Numbered from the stretch's first letter, positions 6,642-13,702 are shown. The stretch is DNA of 13,702 nucleotides from Pseudomonadota bacterium (GCA_021841985.1 JAKCCP010000313.1:1-13702), one strand, 5' to 3'. Made by a program: numbers and translations. The notes: generated by a model not told the origin, from the letters alone.

Positions 6642-7010
6642 TCAAGACCCCATTTCGGCGCGCCGGTAGCGGTATTGCAAACCGATCAACCCCGCCTTCA
6701 GCGGCCGCATCATCAGGATGGCGAGCGGCACGGTGACGACGGGCCACAGCACGGCATGCACCCAGAGCGGCGGCGAGAAGGTGAATTCCACCCAGAAGGC
6801 GAGCCCCACCACCGCCGCGCCAAGCACCAGCATCACCGCAACCGCCGGCCCGTCACCCGCGTCATGGGCGCTGAGATCGAGGCCGCAGACCGGACACGCG
6901 GGACGAACCGCGAGCAGCCCGGCGAAAACTGGGCCTCGGCCGCAACGCGGACAGCGGCCGCGGAGCGCCGCGATGAGCAGCATGGATCCCGACGGCGCCG
7001 GGTACTCCAT
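6642..7010 (-). CDS. DUF983 zinc-ribbon membrane protein
   Basis: A small membrane protein of the DUF983 family, commonly encoded beside alphaproteobacterial cox genes; its biochemical role is not established. From the ATG at 7010 it has 122 residues: a four-cysteine ribbon (C20-P-R-C23 and C39-P-V-C42) followed by two hydrophobic segments at about 55-75 and 83-103, and a basic tail. The frame is open further upstream to an ATG at 7097, but that start would overlap coxC by more than 80 nt and add an atypical N-terminus. The 7010 start lies five bases past the coxC stop. A later ATG at 6983 is also possible. Confidence 0.85.
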   Translation of the reverse strand: MEYPAPSGSMLLIAALRGRCPRCGRGPVFAGLLAVRPACPVCGLDLSAHDAGDGPAVAVMLVLGAAVVGLAFWVEFTFSPPLWVHAVLWPVVTVPLAILMMRPLKAGLIGLQYRYRRAEMGS

Positions 7011-7015
7011 CGCTG

Positions 7016-7864
7016 CTAGCCGGCGGAAACCGCCGACGCCCCCCACCAATAGATGCACACGAACAGAAACAGCCAGACCACATCGACGAAATGCCAATAC
7101 CAGGCGGCCGCCTCGAGGCCGAAATGGCGCTCGGGCGTGAAATCGCCGGCGCGGGCGCGGAGGAAGCAGACGATCAGGAACAGCGTGCCGACAATGACAT
7201 GGAAGCCATGGAAGCCGGTGGCGAGGAAGAATACGGAGGGGTAGATGGTGCCGCCGAAATGGAACGGCGCGTGCGAATATTCAAGCGCCTGGAAGCCGGT
7301 GAAGCTGAGGCCGAGCAGCACGGTCAAGGCGAGGCCCACGACCAATCCCTTGCGGTCGTTCTCGAGCAGGCTGTGATGTGCCCAGGTGACGGTGGTGCCC
7401 GAGAGCAGCAGGATCATGGTATTGAGGAAGGGGATGTGGAAGGGATCGAAGGTACGGATGCCCTCGGGCGGCCACATCATCACCTTGGCGAAGGCGACAT
7501 GCTCGGGGAACAGGGCGAAATTGAAGAACGCCCAGAAGAAGGCCACGAAAAACATCACCTCGCTGGTGATGAAGAACATCATGCCATAGCGCAGGCCAAG
7601 TTGCACCACCGGGCTATGCAGCCCCGGCGTGTGGCTTTCCTTGAGGACATCGCGCCACCAGAAAAACATCACCGCCAGCACCGCGGCCAGGCCCAGGATC
7701 AGTAGCGCCCAGTTGTGATAATGCGCGACAAAGACGATCCCGAGCACGGTCAATCCGCCGCCGAGCGCGCCGGCAATAGGCCACGGGCTGGGATCGACCA
7801 AGTGATAGGGCTGCTTCAGGCCGGAACTGGCCGGAATCGTGGCGGCGTGTGTGTCAGTGCTCAT
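7016..7864 (-). CDS. coxC: Cytochrome c oxidase subunit III
   Basis: A 282-residue integral membrane protein with seven predicted helices, the usual size of the bacterial aa3 oxidase subunit III, which stabilises the oxidase and supports proton uptake into the D-channel. Family blocks: WRDVLKE at 70-76, RYGMMFFITSEVMFF at 92-106 with the buried Glu102, WPPEGI at 131-136, LNTMILLLSG at 147-156, ATGFHGFHVIVGT at 215-227, and WYWHFVDVVWL at 255-265 near the C-terminus. It is preceded by a 123-nt spacer with a hairpin, in the position where ctaG would be expected. The DUF983 gene follows after five bases. Confidence 0.97.
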   Translation of the reverse strand: MSTDTHAATIPASSGLKQPYHLVDPSPWPIAGALGGGLTVLGIVFVAHYHNWALLILGLAAVLAVMFFWWRDVLKESHTPGLHSPVVQLGLRYGMMFFITSEVMFFVAFFWAFFNFALFPEHVAFAKVMMWPPEGIRTFDPFHIPFLNTMILLLSGTTVTWAHHSLLENDRKGLVVGLALTVLLGLSFTGFQALEYSHAPFHFGGTIYPSVFFLATGFHGFHVIVGTLFLIVCFLRARAGDFTPERHFGLEAAAWYWHFVDVVWLFLFVCIYWWGASAVSAG

Positions 7865-7885
7865 GCCTTGTCCGTCTTGTCTCTG

Positions 7886-7902
7886 CCGGGCAACCCGCCC
7901 GG
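7886..7902 (-). promoter_or_regulatory. Hairpin in the spacer before coxC
   Basis: CCGGGC (7886-7891) and GCCCGG (7897-7902) form a perfect 6-bp inverted repeat with a five-base loop. It ends 21 nt before the coxC ATG. No U-run follows, so it is not a simple terminator. It could protect a processed coxC message or modulate its translation; this is inferred from position only. The remaining spacer contains a short (CAT)4 tract at 7914-7925 and no recognisable coding sequence. Confidence 0.35.
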
Positions 7903-7987
7903 TGGGTCAACCGCATCATCATCATCAAAAGCGCCGCGCGTTCAAGGGTCGGGCGATCGGCGAGCGCGGGCAGAGGGATAAACCGCG

Positions 7988-8143
7988 TCAATGCTGCGTC
8001 ATCTTGGCGATGGTGATCGCGAAGAACAGCCCCGCGAGGGCGAACAGCACGACGAAAAGCGCCCAGTTGCGCGTCCGACGGCGCCGTTCAAGCTCGGCCC
8101 GCGCAATCACCGCCGGCGGCTCCGAGGGGGATGTTCCGGGCAT
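7988..8143 (-). CDS. CoxF-like small single-helix membrane protein
   Basis: A 51-residue protein starting MPGTSPSEPPAVIARAELER, then a basic stretch RRRTRN, one membrane helix at about 27-47 (WALFVVLFALAGLFFAITIA), and a short KMTQH tail. Small proteins with this design (basic segment, one helix ending near a KM motif) are typical between ctaB and ctaG in alphaproteobacterial cox clusters, where they are annotated as CoxF or hypothetical oxidase-assembly proteins. The start lies three bases after the ctaB stop, and GGTGGG about 10 nt upstream may serve as ribosome site. Size and position support a real gene; the role is inferred. Confidence 0.8.
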   Translation of the reverse strand: MPGTSPSEPPAVIARAELERRRRTRNWALFVVLFALAGLFFAITIAKMTQH

Positions 8144-8146
8144 CGC

Positions 8147-9109
8147 TCAGCCCACCAGATGATCGACGGCAAGCGCCGCGAACAGCGCGAAGAGATAGAG
8201 AATGGAATAGCGGAACGTCGCCCGCGCCGGGGCATCGCCGGAAAGGCTGCGCCCGCTGGCATCTTGACCATCCCGCATGATCCGCCCGGCCCCGAGGAAA
8301 AAGCCGAGGCCCAGCACGGTGGCAGCAATGGCATAGATCACCCCCGCCTCGCCCAAGCCCCAGGGCAGCAGCGTCAGTGGCACCAGCAGCAGGGTATAGC
8401 CGAGAATATGCCGCCGCGTCGCCCGCGCGCCCGCCACCACCGGCAGCATCGGAACGCCAGCGCGGGCGTAGTCGCCATGGGCATAGAGCGAGAGCGACCA
8501 GAAATGCGGCGGCGTCCAGAAGAAGATGATGGCGAACAGCACCAGCGGCAGCGGGGCGACGTGGCCGGTCACCGCGACCCAGCCGATCAGTGGCGGAAAG
8601 GCGCCGGCGGCGCCGCCGATCACGATGTTCTGCGGCGTCCGCCGCTTCAGCCACATGGTATAGACGACGACGTAGAAGGCGATCGAGACCGCGAGTACCA
8701 GGGCGGCGGCGAAATTAGTGGCGAGCCCCAGCACCCCCACCGAGGCGGCGGCCAGCGCGATGCCGAAACTCAGCGCCTCGTCGGGTGCGATGCGCCCGGC
8801 GGGAATCGGTCGGCGCTGGGTGCGTCGCATCAGCGTATCGATATCGCGATCATACCACATATTGATCGCCCCTGCCGCGCCCGCGCCGACCGCGATCGCG
8901 AGAATGGCGGCGATCGCCAAAACCGGATTGAGCCGCCCCGGCGCCACCCAAAGTCCGACCAAGCCGGTGAACACCACGAGCAGAATGACCCGCGGCTTGA
9001 GCAGACTGATCCAGTCACCAACGGTCGCGGCCGAGCAATGGGGCGGGGAGAAAACCTCCCCGCCTTCGGGCCCGACCGCCCCTTGCGCACTCCAGACTGC
9101 GTCGCTCAT
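8147..9109 (-). CDS. ctaB: Protohaem IX farnesyltransferase (haem O synthase)
   Basis: A 320-residue polytopic membrane prenyltransferase of the UbiA superfamily that adds a farnesyl chain to haem b, giving haem O, the precursor of haem A needed by CoxA. The catalytic aspartate-rich motif is [25 protein letters not shown] (residues 83-103; Asp87, Asp89 and Asp91 visible). It is preceded by the conserved [17 protein letters not shown] (37-53) and followed by about seven further hydrophobic segments. The ATG at 9109 has AGAGGGG just upstream. It starts 30 nt after coxA and ends three bases before the CoxF-like gene, so it sits tightly within the operon. No ctaA (haem A synthase) is in the window. 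Confidence 0.96.
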   Translation of the reverse strand: MSDAVWSAQGAVGPEGGEVFSPPHCSAATVGDWISLLKPRVILLVVFTGLVGLWVAPGRLNPVLAIAAILAIAVGAGAAGAINMWYDRDIDTLMRRTQRRPIPAGRIAPDEALSFGIALAAASVGVLGLATNFAAALVLAVSIAFYVVVYTMWLKRRTPQNIVIGGAAGAFPPLIGWVAVTGHVAPLPLVLFAIIFFWTPPHFWSLSLYAHGDYARAGVPMLPVVAGARATRRHILGYTLLLVPLTLLPWGLGEAGVIYAIAATVLGLGFFLGAGRIMRDGQDASGRSLSGDAPARATFRYSILYLFALFAALAVDHLVG

Positions 9110-9139
9110 GGCCCCTCTGGTCGCTGTCCTCTGGTTTGC

Positions 9140-10738
9140 TCAGCGAATTTGCGGCAGTTCCTCGTAGGTATGGAAGGGCGGCGGCGAACTCACCGTCCAT
9201 TCCAGCGTCGTTGCTCCGGCACCCCAGTAATTATCGGCGAGGTGCTCCTTCGAGGTGAAGGTACGGAACACGACGTAGAAAAAGACGAGCGCCGACGCCC
9301 CCGCGATATAGGCGCCGATCGAGGAGACGAAATTCCACCCGGCGAAGGCTTCCGGATAGTCGGGATAGCGGCGCGGCATGCCCGCGAGCCCGAGGAAATG
9401 CATCGGGAAGAAGGTCAGGTTGACGCCGACGAAGAACATCCAGAAATGCACCTTGGCCCAGAATTCCGGGAAGGGTTTCCCGGTCATCTTGCCGATCCAG
9501 TAATAAAATCCCGCAAAGATGCCGAATATGGCGCCGAGCGAGAGGACATAGTGGAAATGCGCGATCACGTAATAGGTGTTGTGCAGGATCTGATCGAGGC
9601 TGGCATTGGCGAGCACGATGCCGGTGACGCCGCCGATGGTGAAGACGAAGATGAAGCCGACCGCCCACAGCATCGGCACCGTCATCTCGATCGACCCACC
9701 CCACATGGTGGCGATCCAGGAAAAGATCTTCACGCCCGTCGGCACCGCGATCACCAGCGTCGCGGCCATGAAAAAGGCCCGCGTATCGACGTCCATGCCG
9801 GAGACGAACATGTGATGCGCCCACACCATGAAGCCCACCACGCCGATCGCGACCATGGCATAGGCCATGCCGAGATAGCCGAAAATCGGCTTATGGCTGA
9901 AGGTGGAGACGATGTGGCTGATGATCCCGAAGGCCGGCAGGATCATGATGTAGACTTCGGGATGACCGAAGAACCAGAACAGATGTTGGAATAGCACGGG
10001 ATCGCCGCCGCCCTGGGGATCGAAGAACGTCGTGCCGAAATTACGGTCGGTGATCAGCATGGTGATCGCGCCGGCGAGCACCGGGATCGAAAGCAGGAGC
10101 AGAAAAGCGGTGATGAGTATGCTCCACACGAAAAGCGGCATCTTATGCAGCGTCATGCCCGGAGCGCGCATGTTGAAAATCGTGGTGATGAAGTTGATGG
10201 CGCCGAGCAGGGATGAGATGCCGGCGAGGTGGAGCGCGAACAGGGTGAAATCCATCCCCGGTCCGGGTTCGTACATGGCGTTCGAGAGCGGTGGATAGAG
10301 CGTCCAGCCGGAACCCGATTCGCCCATCAGCAACCCGGTGCAGATCAAGAGCAGGGCCGGCACCAGCAGCCAGAAGCTGATGTTGTTGAGGCGCGGAAAC
10401 GCCATGTCGGGGGCGCCGATCAACAGCGGCACGAACCAGTTGCCGAAGCCGCCGATCAACGCCGGCATGACCACCAGGAAAATCATGATCAAGCCGTGCG
10501 CGGTGACGATGGTGTTCCAGATCTGGCCGTTCTCGACGATATGCTGGCCGGGATACATCAATTGCGCGCGCATGATCATCGACAGGCCGCCACCAATCAC
10601 CGCGGCGACCGCGGCGTAGATCAGGTAGAGCGTGCCGATATCCTTATGGTTGGTGCTGAACAACCAGCGCGCCGCGAATCCCGGATAATGCCCGTGATGC
10701 TCGCCGTGGGCGTGGTCGTGGGTGGTCGCACTTGCCAT
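9140..10738 (-). CDS. coxA: Cytochrome c oxidase subunit I (aa3 type, A1 family)
   Basis: The 532-residue catalytic subunit, which reduces O2 to water and pumps protons. Haem a ligands are His81 (TAHGLIMIF) and His396 (AHFHYV); His394 binds haem a3. CuB ligands are His259, His308 and His309 (GHPEVY and WAHHMF), with Tyr263 in place for the His-Tyr cross-link. Glu261 in GHPEVY marks the A1 subfamily with a D-channel, supported by the [20 protein letters not shown] region containing Asp111. Lys337 (PTGVKIFSW) is the K-channel lysine. The N-terminus holds six histidines within residues 7-17. GAGGAG lies 10 nt before the ATG, directly after a strong hairpin. About twelve membrane segments are expected and seen. 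Confidence 0.98.
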   Translation of the reverse strand: MASATTHDHAHGEHHGHYPGFAARWLFSTNHKDIGTLYLIYAAVAAVIGGGLSMIMRAQLMYPGQHIVENGQIWNTIVTAHGLIMIFLVVMPALIGGFGNWFVPLLIGAPDMAFPRLNNISFWLLVPALLLICTGLLMGESGSGWTLYPPLSNAMYEPGPGMDFTLFALHLAGISSLLGAINFITTIFNMRAPGMTLHKMPLFVWSILITAFLLLLSIPVLAGAITMLITDRNFGTTFFDPQGGGDPVLFQHLFWFFGHPEVYIMILPAFGIISHIVSTFSHKPIFGYLGMAYAMVAIGVVGFMVWAHHMFVSGMDVDTRAFFMAATLVIAVPTGVKIFSWIATMWGGSIEMTVPMLWAVGFIFVFTIGGVTGIVLANASLDQILHNTYYVIAHFHYVLSLGAIFGIFAGFYYWIGKMTGKPFPEFWAKVHFWMFFVGVNLTFFPMHFLGLAGMPRRYPDYPEAFAGWNFVSSIGAYIAGASALVFFYVVFRTFTSKEHLADNYWGAGATTLEWTVSSPPPFHTYEELPQIR

Positions 10739-10758
10739 CGTTGCTCAACTCCTCGAAA

Positions 10759-10787
10759 GGCGCTGCCCGCCGGGCGGGACCAGCGCC
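10759..10787 (-). promoter_or_regulatory. Strong hairpin between coxB and coxA
   Basis: GGCGCTG (10759-10765) pairs perfectly with CAGCGCC (10781-10787). Inside, CCCGC (10766-10770) pairs with GCGGG (10774-10778) around a three-base loop, with only a two-base bulge (10779-10780). In the leftward RNA this is a 12-bp GC-rich stem followed by UUUCG, then the coxA ribosome site GAGGAG. The short U-run makes it a possible partial terminator, but an mRNA-processing or stability element is equally possible. Confidence 0.55.
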
Positions 10788-10800
10788 GCGCTTTTATCGA

Positions 10801-11727
10801 TCAGCGTGCCTGATCCAGCAAGCCGCCCGCCGCAGCGAAGCGCGGGGTTTCCGGCGCCGAAATCCCATTCTCCGAGGTCTGCTGCGCCGCCTTCGCCTTT
10901 TCCGTCCAGGATTTGAAATCCTGCTCGCTGAGCGCTTCGACCACGATCGGCATCTGGCTGTGGTTCATGCCACATACCTGGTTGCATTCGCCATAAAATC
11001 TACCCGGCTTATCGACCCTCACCCAGGTTTCAATAGTCCGGCCAGGAATGGCATAGCGCTGCACGCCCAAGCTCGGGATGAAAAAGCTATGGATCACGTC
11101 CGAACTGGTGGTGAGGATGCGGATGTCCTTGCCGGCCGGCACCACCAGCGGATTATCCACTTCCAGAAGCCGCATCTGGCCAGGCTTGAGCTGGCTATCG
11201 GGAATGATGCGACTCTCGATGTCGAGATTCCCCTGGTCGGGATAGGTGTATTCCCAATACCACTGGTGTCCCGTGACCTTGATGGTCAGCGCCGGATCGT
11301 GGGTGCGATCCTCATAATAGACCAGCCGGAAGGATGGGATGGCGATGACCACCAGGATCAGGATCGGCAACACCGTCCACAGGACCTCGATCAAGGTGTT
11401 GTGGCTGACGCGGCTCGGGTCCGGATTGCGCCTGGCGCTGTAGCGCAGCATGACCCAGATCAGCAGCGCGCCCACGAACAGGGTGATCAGGGTGATGATC
11501 ACCAGCACGAGGTCGTGCAGGTCTATGATATCGCGCTTCACCGGGCTGAACCCCGGCTGCATGGCCATCTCCCAGGGGGTCGGCGCATGCACCGCCGAAG
11601 CCTCGCCGGCCGCCTGCGCCCCGGCCGCCTGAGCCAGAGCCCTTCCGGCCCACATCACCTGGGCTGGCGCGAAGAGAAAGCTGAGCGTCGCGAGCAATAC
11701 CGCGCATCGCCGTCCAAGAATCCGCAT
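10801..11727 (-). CDS. coxB: Cytochrome c oxidase subunit II (CuA subunit)
   Basis: A 308-residue precursor. Residues 1 to about 33 are a signal sequence (hydrophobic 9-25, ending near ALA). Two membrane helices follow at about 73-95 and 113-132, then a periplasmic CuA domain. CuA ligands are visible: His213 (VIHSFF), Cys248, Cys252, His256 and Met259 (GECNQVCGMNHSQM), plus the aromatic electron-entry patch GHQWYWEYTYPD at 153-164. The C-terminal tail after about 280 is Ala-rich and not conserved. It takes electrons from a c-type cytochrome. It is the first gene of the leftward oxidase operon; AGGA lies 10 nt before the ATG. The 62-nt gap to coxA contains a strong hairpin. Confidence 0.97.
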   Translation of the reverse strand: MRILGRRCAVLLATLSFLFAPAQVMWAGRALAQAAGAQAAGEASAVHAPTPWEMAMQPGFSPVKRDIIDLHDLVLVIITLITLFVGALLIWVMLRYSARRNPDPSRVSHNTLIEVLWTVLPILILVVIAIPSFRLVYYEDRTHDPALTIKVTGHQWYWEYTYPDQGNLDIESRIIPDSQLKPGQMRLLEVDNPLVVPAGKDIRILTTSSDVIHSFFIPSLGVQRYAIPGRTIETWVRVDKPGRFYGECNQVCGMNHSQMPIVVEALSEQDFKSWTEKAKAAQQTSENGISAPETPRFAAAGGLLDQAR

Positions 11728-11784
11728 CGGCCGATCATCCTGCTTTTCCGACGTGCCGGATAGGTCACTCCGGCCCTGGCCTCT

Positions 11785-11813
11785 GGCCTAGCCGACCTGG
11801 GATGGGCAATCAA
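11785..11813 (-). promoter_or_regulatory. Candidate promoter of the cox operon
   Basis: In minus-strand sense TTGATT (11813-11808) and TAGGCC (11790-11785) are spaced 17 within the 142-nt gap between the SGNH-like gene and coxB. The -35-like hexamer is fair; the -10-like hexamer is poor. The gap is long enough for a promoter and the operon must start somewhere upstream of coxB, but read-through from the SGNH-like gene cannot be excluded. Confidence 0.25.
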
Positions 11814-11869
11814 GTAGGGGTCTCGCGATGTTTCACCAAGGTCGCCGATCATCTGCCGCGCCACGCGCC

Positions 11870-12766
11870 TCAGCGCCCGAGGCGCGGTCCCATTGCGGGC
11901 GCGGCGAGGGCGACGCCGCTCAGCACCTGCTGGGCCAGCGCCCGGCCGAGACAGGCCTGCAGCCGCCGTGCCTCGGCCCGCCGTTCGGCCCGCCCCACCC
12001 GTTCGAGATCGATCCCGCCGCCCTTGGCCCAGCCGCGCATCAGATCGAAGCGCGGGAACAGCATCACCCCGGGCAAGGTCGCGGCGCCGCGCAGCACCGC
12101 CTCATAGGGTGCGAGATCGGCATGCATGCGGAGAAACCGGCTATAGGGCGGGTCAATCAGGATCAGCGCCGCGCCGCTGGCGCGCACCCGCGCCGCACCC
12201 TCGTCAAGGGCGTGGGCCAGAGCCGGTGGCGGCAGCTGGCGCAGTGCCTCGATCGTCCCGGTCTGCCATAGCACGAGCTGCGCCGGCCGCGCCGCGAGCG
12301 TCTGGTCGAGGGTCGCCGCGAGGGTCGCCGCCGTCAGTCCGCGCCCGCCATAAAGGCTGAGCACGATTTCCGCCCCCGGCGCCGTTCCCTTGAGCGCCTG
12401 CGCTAGGCGGTAGGGAAATGAATCGAACACCTCCCCGGGCGGCGGGCCGAGGATGCTGCCCGAGCCGACGGCGAGAATCTCCAGATGCCCGCCGGGGCGC
12501 AACGCCGCGCGCACCGCCCCGAGCGGCAGACCCGCCGTGGTCAACGCTGCGGGCGCGGGACAGAGTGCCGGGGCGAGCGGCGGCGCGGGATCGATGTCGG
12601 GGGCCGGGAGGGTGATGCGGGCGCTCACCGGCGGATCCGGCGCCGCTGGTGGCGTCGGCGCGGCCGCCAGCGGCCGCGCCGCCAGCGTCACGAGGACCGC
12701 CAGGGCGAGCGCCTGGAACGCACGGCTACGGCTTGCCTGTCTCACCTCACCTGCCCGCCTGAACAT
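11870..12766 (-). CDS. Exported SGNH-hydrolase-like protein with degenerate active site
   Basis: From the ATG at 12766 this is 298 residues with a good signal peptide (basic residues, then AFQALALAVLVTLAA, cleavage near PLAAAP), followed by a Pro/Ala-rich linker to about residue 85. The fold is suggested by LEILAVGSGSILG (block I), a GGRG segment at 140-143, LVLWQTGTIEALR (block III position) and ALILIDPPYSRF. In related proteins these read GSSST, a Gly-containing block, GTN, and a final D-x-x-H. Here the third residue of GSGSI is Gly, GTN is GTI, and no D-x-x-H is present near GGGIDLER, so hydrolysis is doubtful. The frame is open to ATGs at 12805 and 12841. The latter has an AGGA-type site but would encode an AT-rich, atypical N-terminus running through an inverted repeat, so the shorter start is preferred. 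It lies 142 nt upstream of coxB on the same strand. Confidence 0.7.
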   Translation of the reverse strand: MFRRAGEVRQASRSRAFQALALAVLVTLAARPLAAAPTPPAAPDPPVSARITLPAPDIDPAPPLAPALCPAPAALTTAGLPLGAVRAALRPGGHLEILAVGSGSILGPPPGEVFDSFPYRLAQALKGTAPGAEIVLSLYGGRGLTAATLAATLDQTLAARPAQLVLWQTGTIEALRQLPPPALAHALDEGAARVRASGAALILIDPPYSRFLRMHADLAPYEAVLRGAATLPGVMLFPRFDLMRGWAKGGGIDLERVGRAERRAEARRLQACLGRALAQQVLSGVALAAPAMGPRLGR

Positions 12767-12817
12767 GCCCGACCCGGGTCCGCCCAAACCGATGCCAGGG
12801 ATCATTTTTCCCCGGTA

Positions 12818-12838
12818 GCAATTTGTACACGAAATTGC
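12818..12838. promoter_or_regulatory. Perfect inverted repeat in divergent intergenic region
   Basis: GCAATTT (12818-12824) and AAATTGC (12832-12838) form a perfect 7-bp inverted repeat with a seven-base spacer GTACACG. It lies in an AT-rich patch between the SGNH-like gene (-) and the endonuclease/phosphatase-family gene (+), in contrast with the GC-rich coding DNA on both sides. Size, symmetry and place fit an operator for a dimeric helix-turn-helix regulator acting on one or both genes. No regulator gene is in the window. Confidence 0.4.
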
Positions 12839-12879
12839 CATTTCATCTTCCTGTCACATTCGGCTAGGCATGGCACCCC

Positions 12880-13494
12880 ATGAAGATCATCAGCTGGAAC
12901 CTCCTTCGCCTGAAGGGCGCCTCGCTTGAGGATGTCGTGCGCCTGATCCATCACGAGCGCCCCGATATCCTGCTGATGCAGGAGGCGACCGAGGCGATGA
13001 ACCACCTGCCCGGCTGGATCGGCGGGGATTATGCCCGCGTGCCGCTGCCCGGGCGCGTGCACGGCCTCGCCACCTGGAGCCGCGCGCCCTTCGCCGCCCC
13101 AGCGCGCGTCCTTTGGCTGCCCTCCGGCACGATCGTCCAGCGCGTCTGCCAGATCCTCGATTTCGGCGATTTCGCCCTCGCCAACGTCCATCTCTCGCAT
13201 GGCCAGGTGCTGAACCGGCGGCAGCTGCGCCGTATCGGCAAGGCGCTACCGGCGCATGCCGCGGTGCTCGGCGATTTCAACCTGCTCGGCCCGGCGCTGC
13301 TCCCCGGCTTCCAGGATGTCGGCCCGCGCCAGCCGACACATGTGATGGGCGAGGTGTTGCCGCTGCGCATCGACCGCTGTCTCGCCCGTGGCCTGATCTG
13401 CCAGGACCGTGCGGTGCTGCCGCGCGGCTCCTCCGATCACCGCCCGATTGTCGTCCGCCTCACGCGCGCCCCGGCCCTGCAAAAAGCCGCCTGA
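12880..13494 (+). CDS. Endonuclease/exonuclease/phosphatase (EEP) family protein
   Basis: A 204-residue cytoplasmic protein of the DNase I-like metal-dependent phosphoesterase superfamily, on the short side for the family (usually 230-280). Catalytic and metal-site residues are present: Asn7 (IISWNLLR), Glu35 (LLMQEAT), His104 (ANVHLSHG), Asp132 and Asn134 (LGDFNLLG), and Asp186-His187 (SSDHRPIVV). No signal peptide is seen, and the start MKIISWN is the normal N-terminus. The substrate cannot be told from sequence; members act on DNA, nucleotides, phosphoinositides or other phosphoesters. It is the only clearly intact plus-strand gene in the window, divergent from the SGNH-like gene and convergent with the ABC-transporter gene, whose stop lies 31 nt beyond. 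Confidence 0.88.
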   Translation: MKIISWNLLRLKGASLEDVVRLIHHERPDILLMQEATEAMNHLPGWIGGDYARVPLPGRVHGLATWSRAPFAAPARVLWLPSGTIVQRVCQILDFGDFALANVHLSHGQVLNRRQLRRIGKALPAHAAVLGDFNLLGPALLPGFQDVGPRQPTHVMGEVLPLRIDRCLARGLICQDRAVLPRGSSDHRPIVVRLTRAPALQKAA

Positions 13495-13525
13495 TCCCGC
13501 CCGATCTCTTGCATTTTCCCCCGCT

Positions 13526-13702
13526 TCATCTTCCGGCCACCAACCGGCAGCCGCCGGCGGCGAGCGGGCGAAAGGCGCTCTCGCCGGGAATGGTCGCGAC
13601 GAGCTTGTAGAGATCCCATTCGCCGTGACTTTCAGCCGGGGTTTTGACCTGGAACAGATACATCGCATGCACCGCCCGCCCATCCGGGCGGATAGTCACC
13701 GT
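13526..13702 (-). CDS. ABC transporter substrate-binding protein, C-terminal end (partial)
   Basis: The last 58 codons of a gene entering from the right edge, ending at TGA 13526-13528. The sequence (TVTIRPDGRAVHAMYLFQVK, then ESHGEWDLYKLVATIPG, AFRPLAAGGCRLVAGR) matches the C-terminal pattern of family 6 periplasmic binding proteins: a late strand with the DGR-x-VH-x-MYLFQVK block, a WDLYKLV-x-TIP block, and a terminal cysteine region. These proteins bind branched-chain amino acids, urea, amides or related solutes for LivHMGF/Urt-type transporters. The ligand cannot be told from this fragment. The gene is convergent with the EEP-family gene, and no clear terminator was seen in the 31-nt gap. 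Confidence 0.85.
   Translation of the reverse strand, partial: TVTIRPDGRAVHAMYLFQVKTPAESHGEWDLYKLVATIPGESAFRPLAAGGCRLVAGR

Noticed and set aside
7011..7097. Longer start of the DUF983 gene
   Set aside because: It would overlap coxC by more than 80 nt and add residues unlike the family's N-terminus.
7854..7925. 23-codon leader frame (starting with four ATG codons) overlapping the coxC start
   Set aside because: No ribosome site, low-complexity start from a (CAT)4 tract, and no conserved peptide; the overlap is probably chance.
7865..7987. Possible ctaG remnant in the coxF-coxC spacer
   Set aside because: The three minus-strand frames show no Cox11 motif, and 123 nt is too short to judge; treated as absence.
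9113..9136. CCTCTGG repeated twice between coxA and ctaB
   Set aside because: A 7-bp repeat with a 7-nt spacer; probably incidental copies of a purine-rich ribosome-site-like sequence.
7991..9994. 667-codon open frame on the plus strand
   Set aside because: It lies antisense to the CoxF-like gene, ctaB and coxA and is made mostly of charged and His-rich repeats typical of reversed membrane-protein codons in GC-rich DNA.
10732..11763. 343-codon open frame on the plus strand
   Set aside because: Antisense of coxB, whose CuA motif, signal peptide and helices are unambiguous.
12767..12841. Longer start of the SGNH-like gene with a CxxC near the N-terminus (MAISCTNCYR)
   Set aside because: It has an AGGA-type site upstream, but the codons are AT-rich, the stretch contains the inverted repeat, and the signal peptide would be buried 40 residues in; the 12766 start is preferred, with 12805 as alternative.

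Overview
The window looks like chromosomal DNA from a high-GC alphaproteobacterium, most likely Acetobacteraceae or a related Rhodospirillales lineage. This is inferred from the aa3 oxidase gene order, the protein sequence style, and the presence of a PQQ-dependent alcohol dehydrogenase together with IS630, IS3 and IS1380 remnants. No rRNA, tRNA or CRISPR array was seen. Almost everything is read from the minus strand.

Left part (1-4442): a two-gene alcohol-oxidation unit sits between mobile-element debris. Reading leftward, a PQQ-dependent alcohol dehydrogenase (3270-1585) carries the second aspartate typical of lanthanide-dependent enzymes. After a 63-nt gap with a hairpin comes one polypeptide (1521-403) in which a MxaJ/XoxJ-type periplasmic binding domain is fused to a single-haem cytochrome c domain. 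The simplest reading is that the dehydrogenase oxidises an alcohol in the periplasm and the fused protein combines the accessory role with electron acceptance. An IS630-family transposase runs off the left edge (306-1). On the right, an IS3 orfA fragment (+) is joined to the 5' part of an IS1380 transposase (-), with both 3' halves missing. An unrecognised 55-codon open stretch follows.

Centre (4443-11727): a cytochrome c oxidase cluster, transcribed leftward in the order coxB, coxA, ctaB, a 51-aa CoxF-like membrane protein, coxC, a DUF983 zinc-ribbon membrane protein, surf1, then an M32 carboxypeptidase coupled to surf1 by an ATGA overlap. ctaG (Cox11), which commonly lies between coxF and coxC in alphaproteobacteria, is absent; only a 123-nt spacer with a hairpin is there. 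A much stronger hairpin lies between coxB and coxA. Electrons from the alcohol dehydrogenase/cytochrome unit could in principle end at this oxidase, but nothing here proves that link.

Right part (11870-13702): an exported SGNH-hydrolase-like protein whose catalytic residues look replaced (-), an endonuclease/exonuclease/phosphatase-family protein (+), and the C-terminal end of a branched-chain amino-acid type ABC transporter binding protein (-, cut by the window edge). The AT-rich gap between the first two, which are divergent, holds a perfect 7-bp inverted repeat that looks like an operator.
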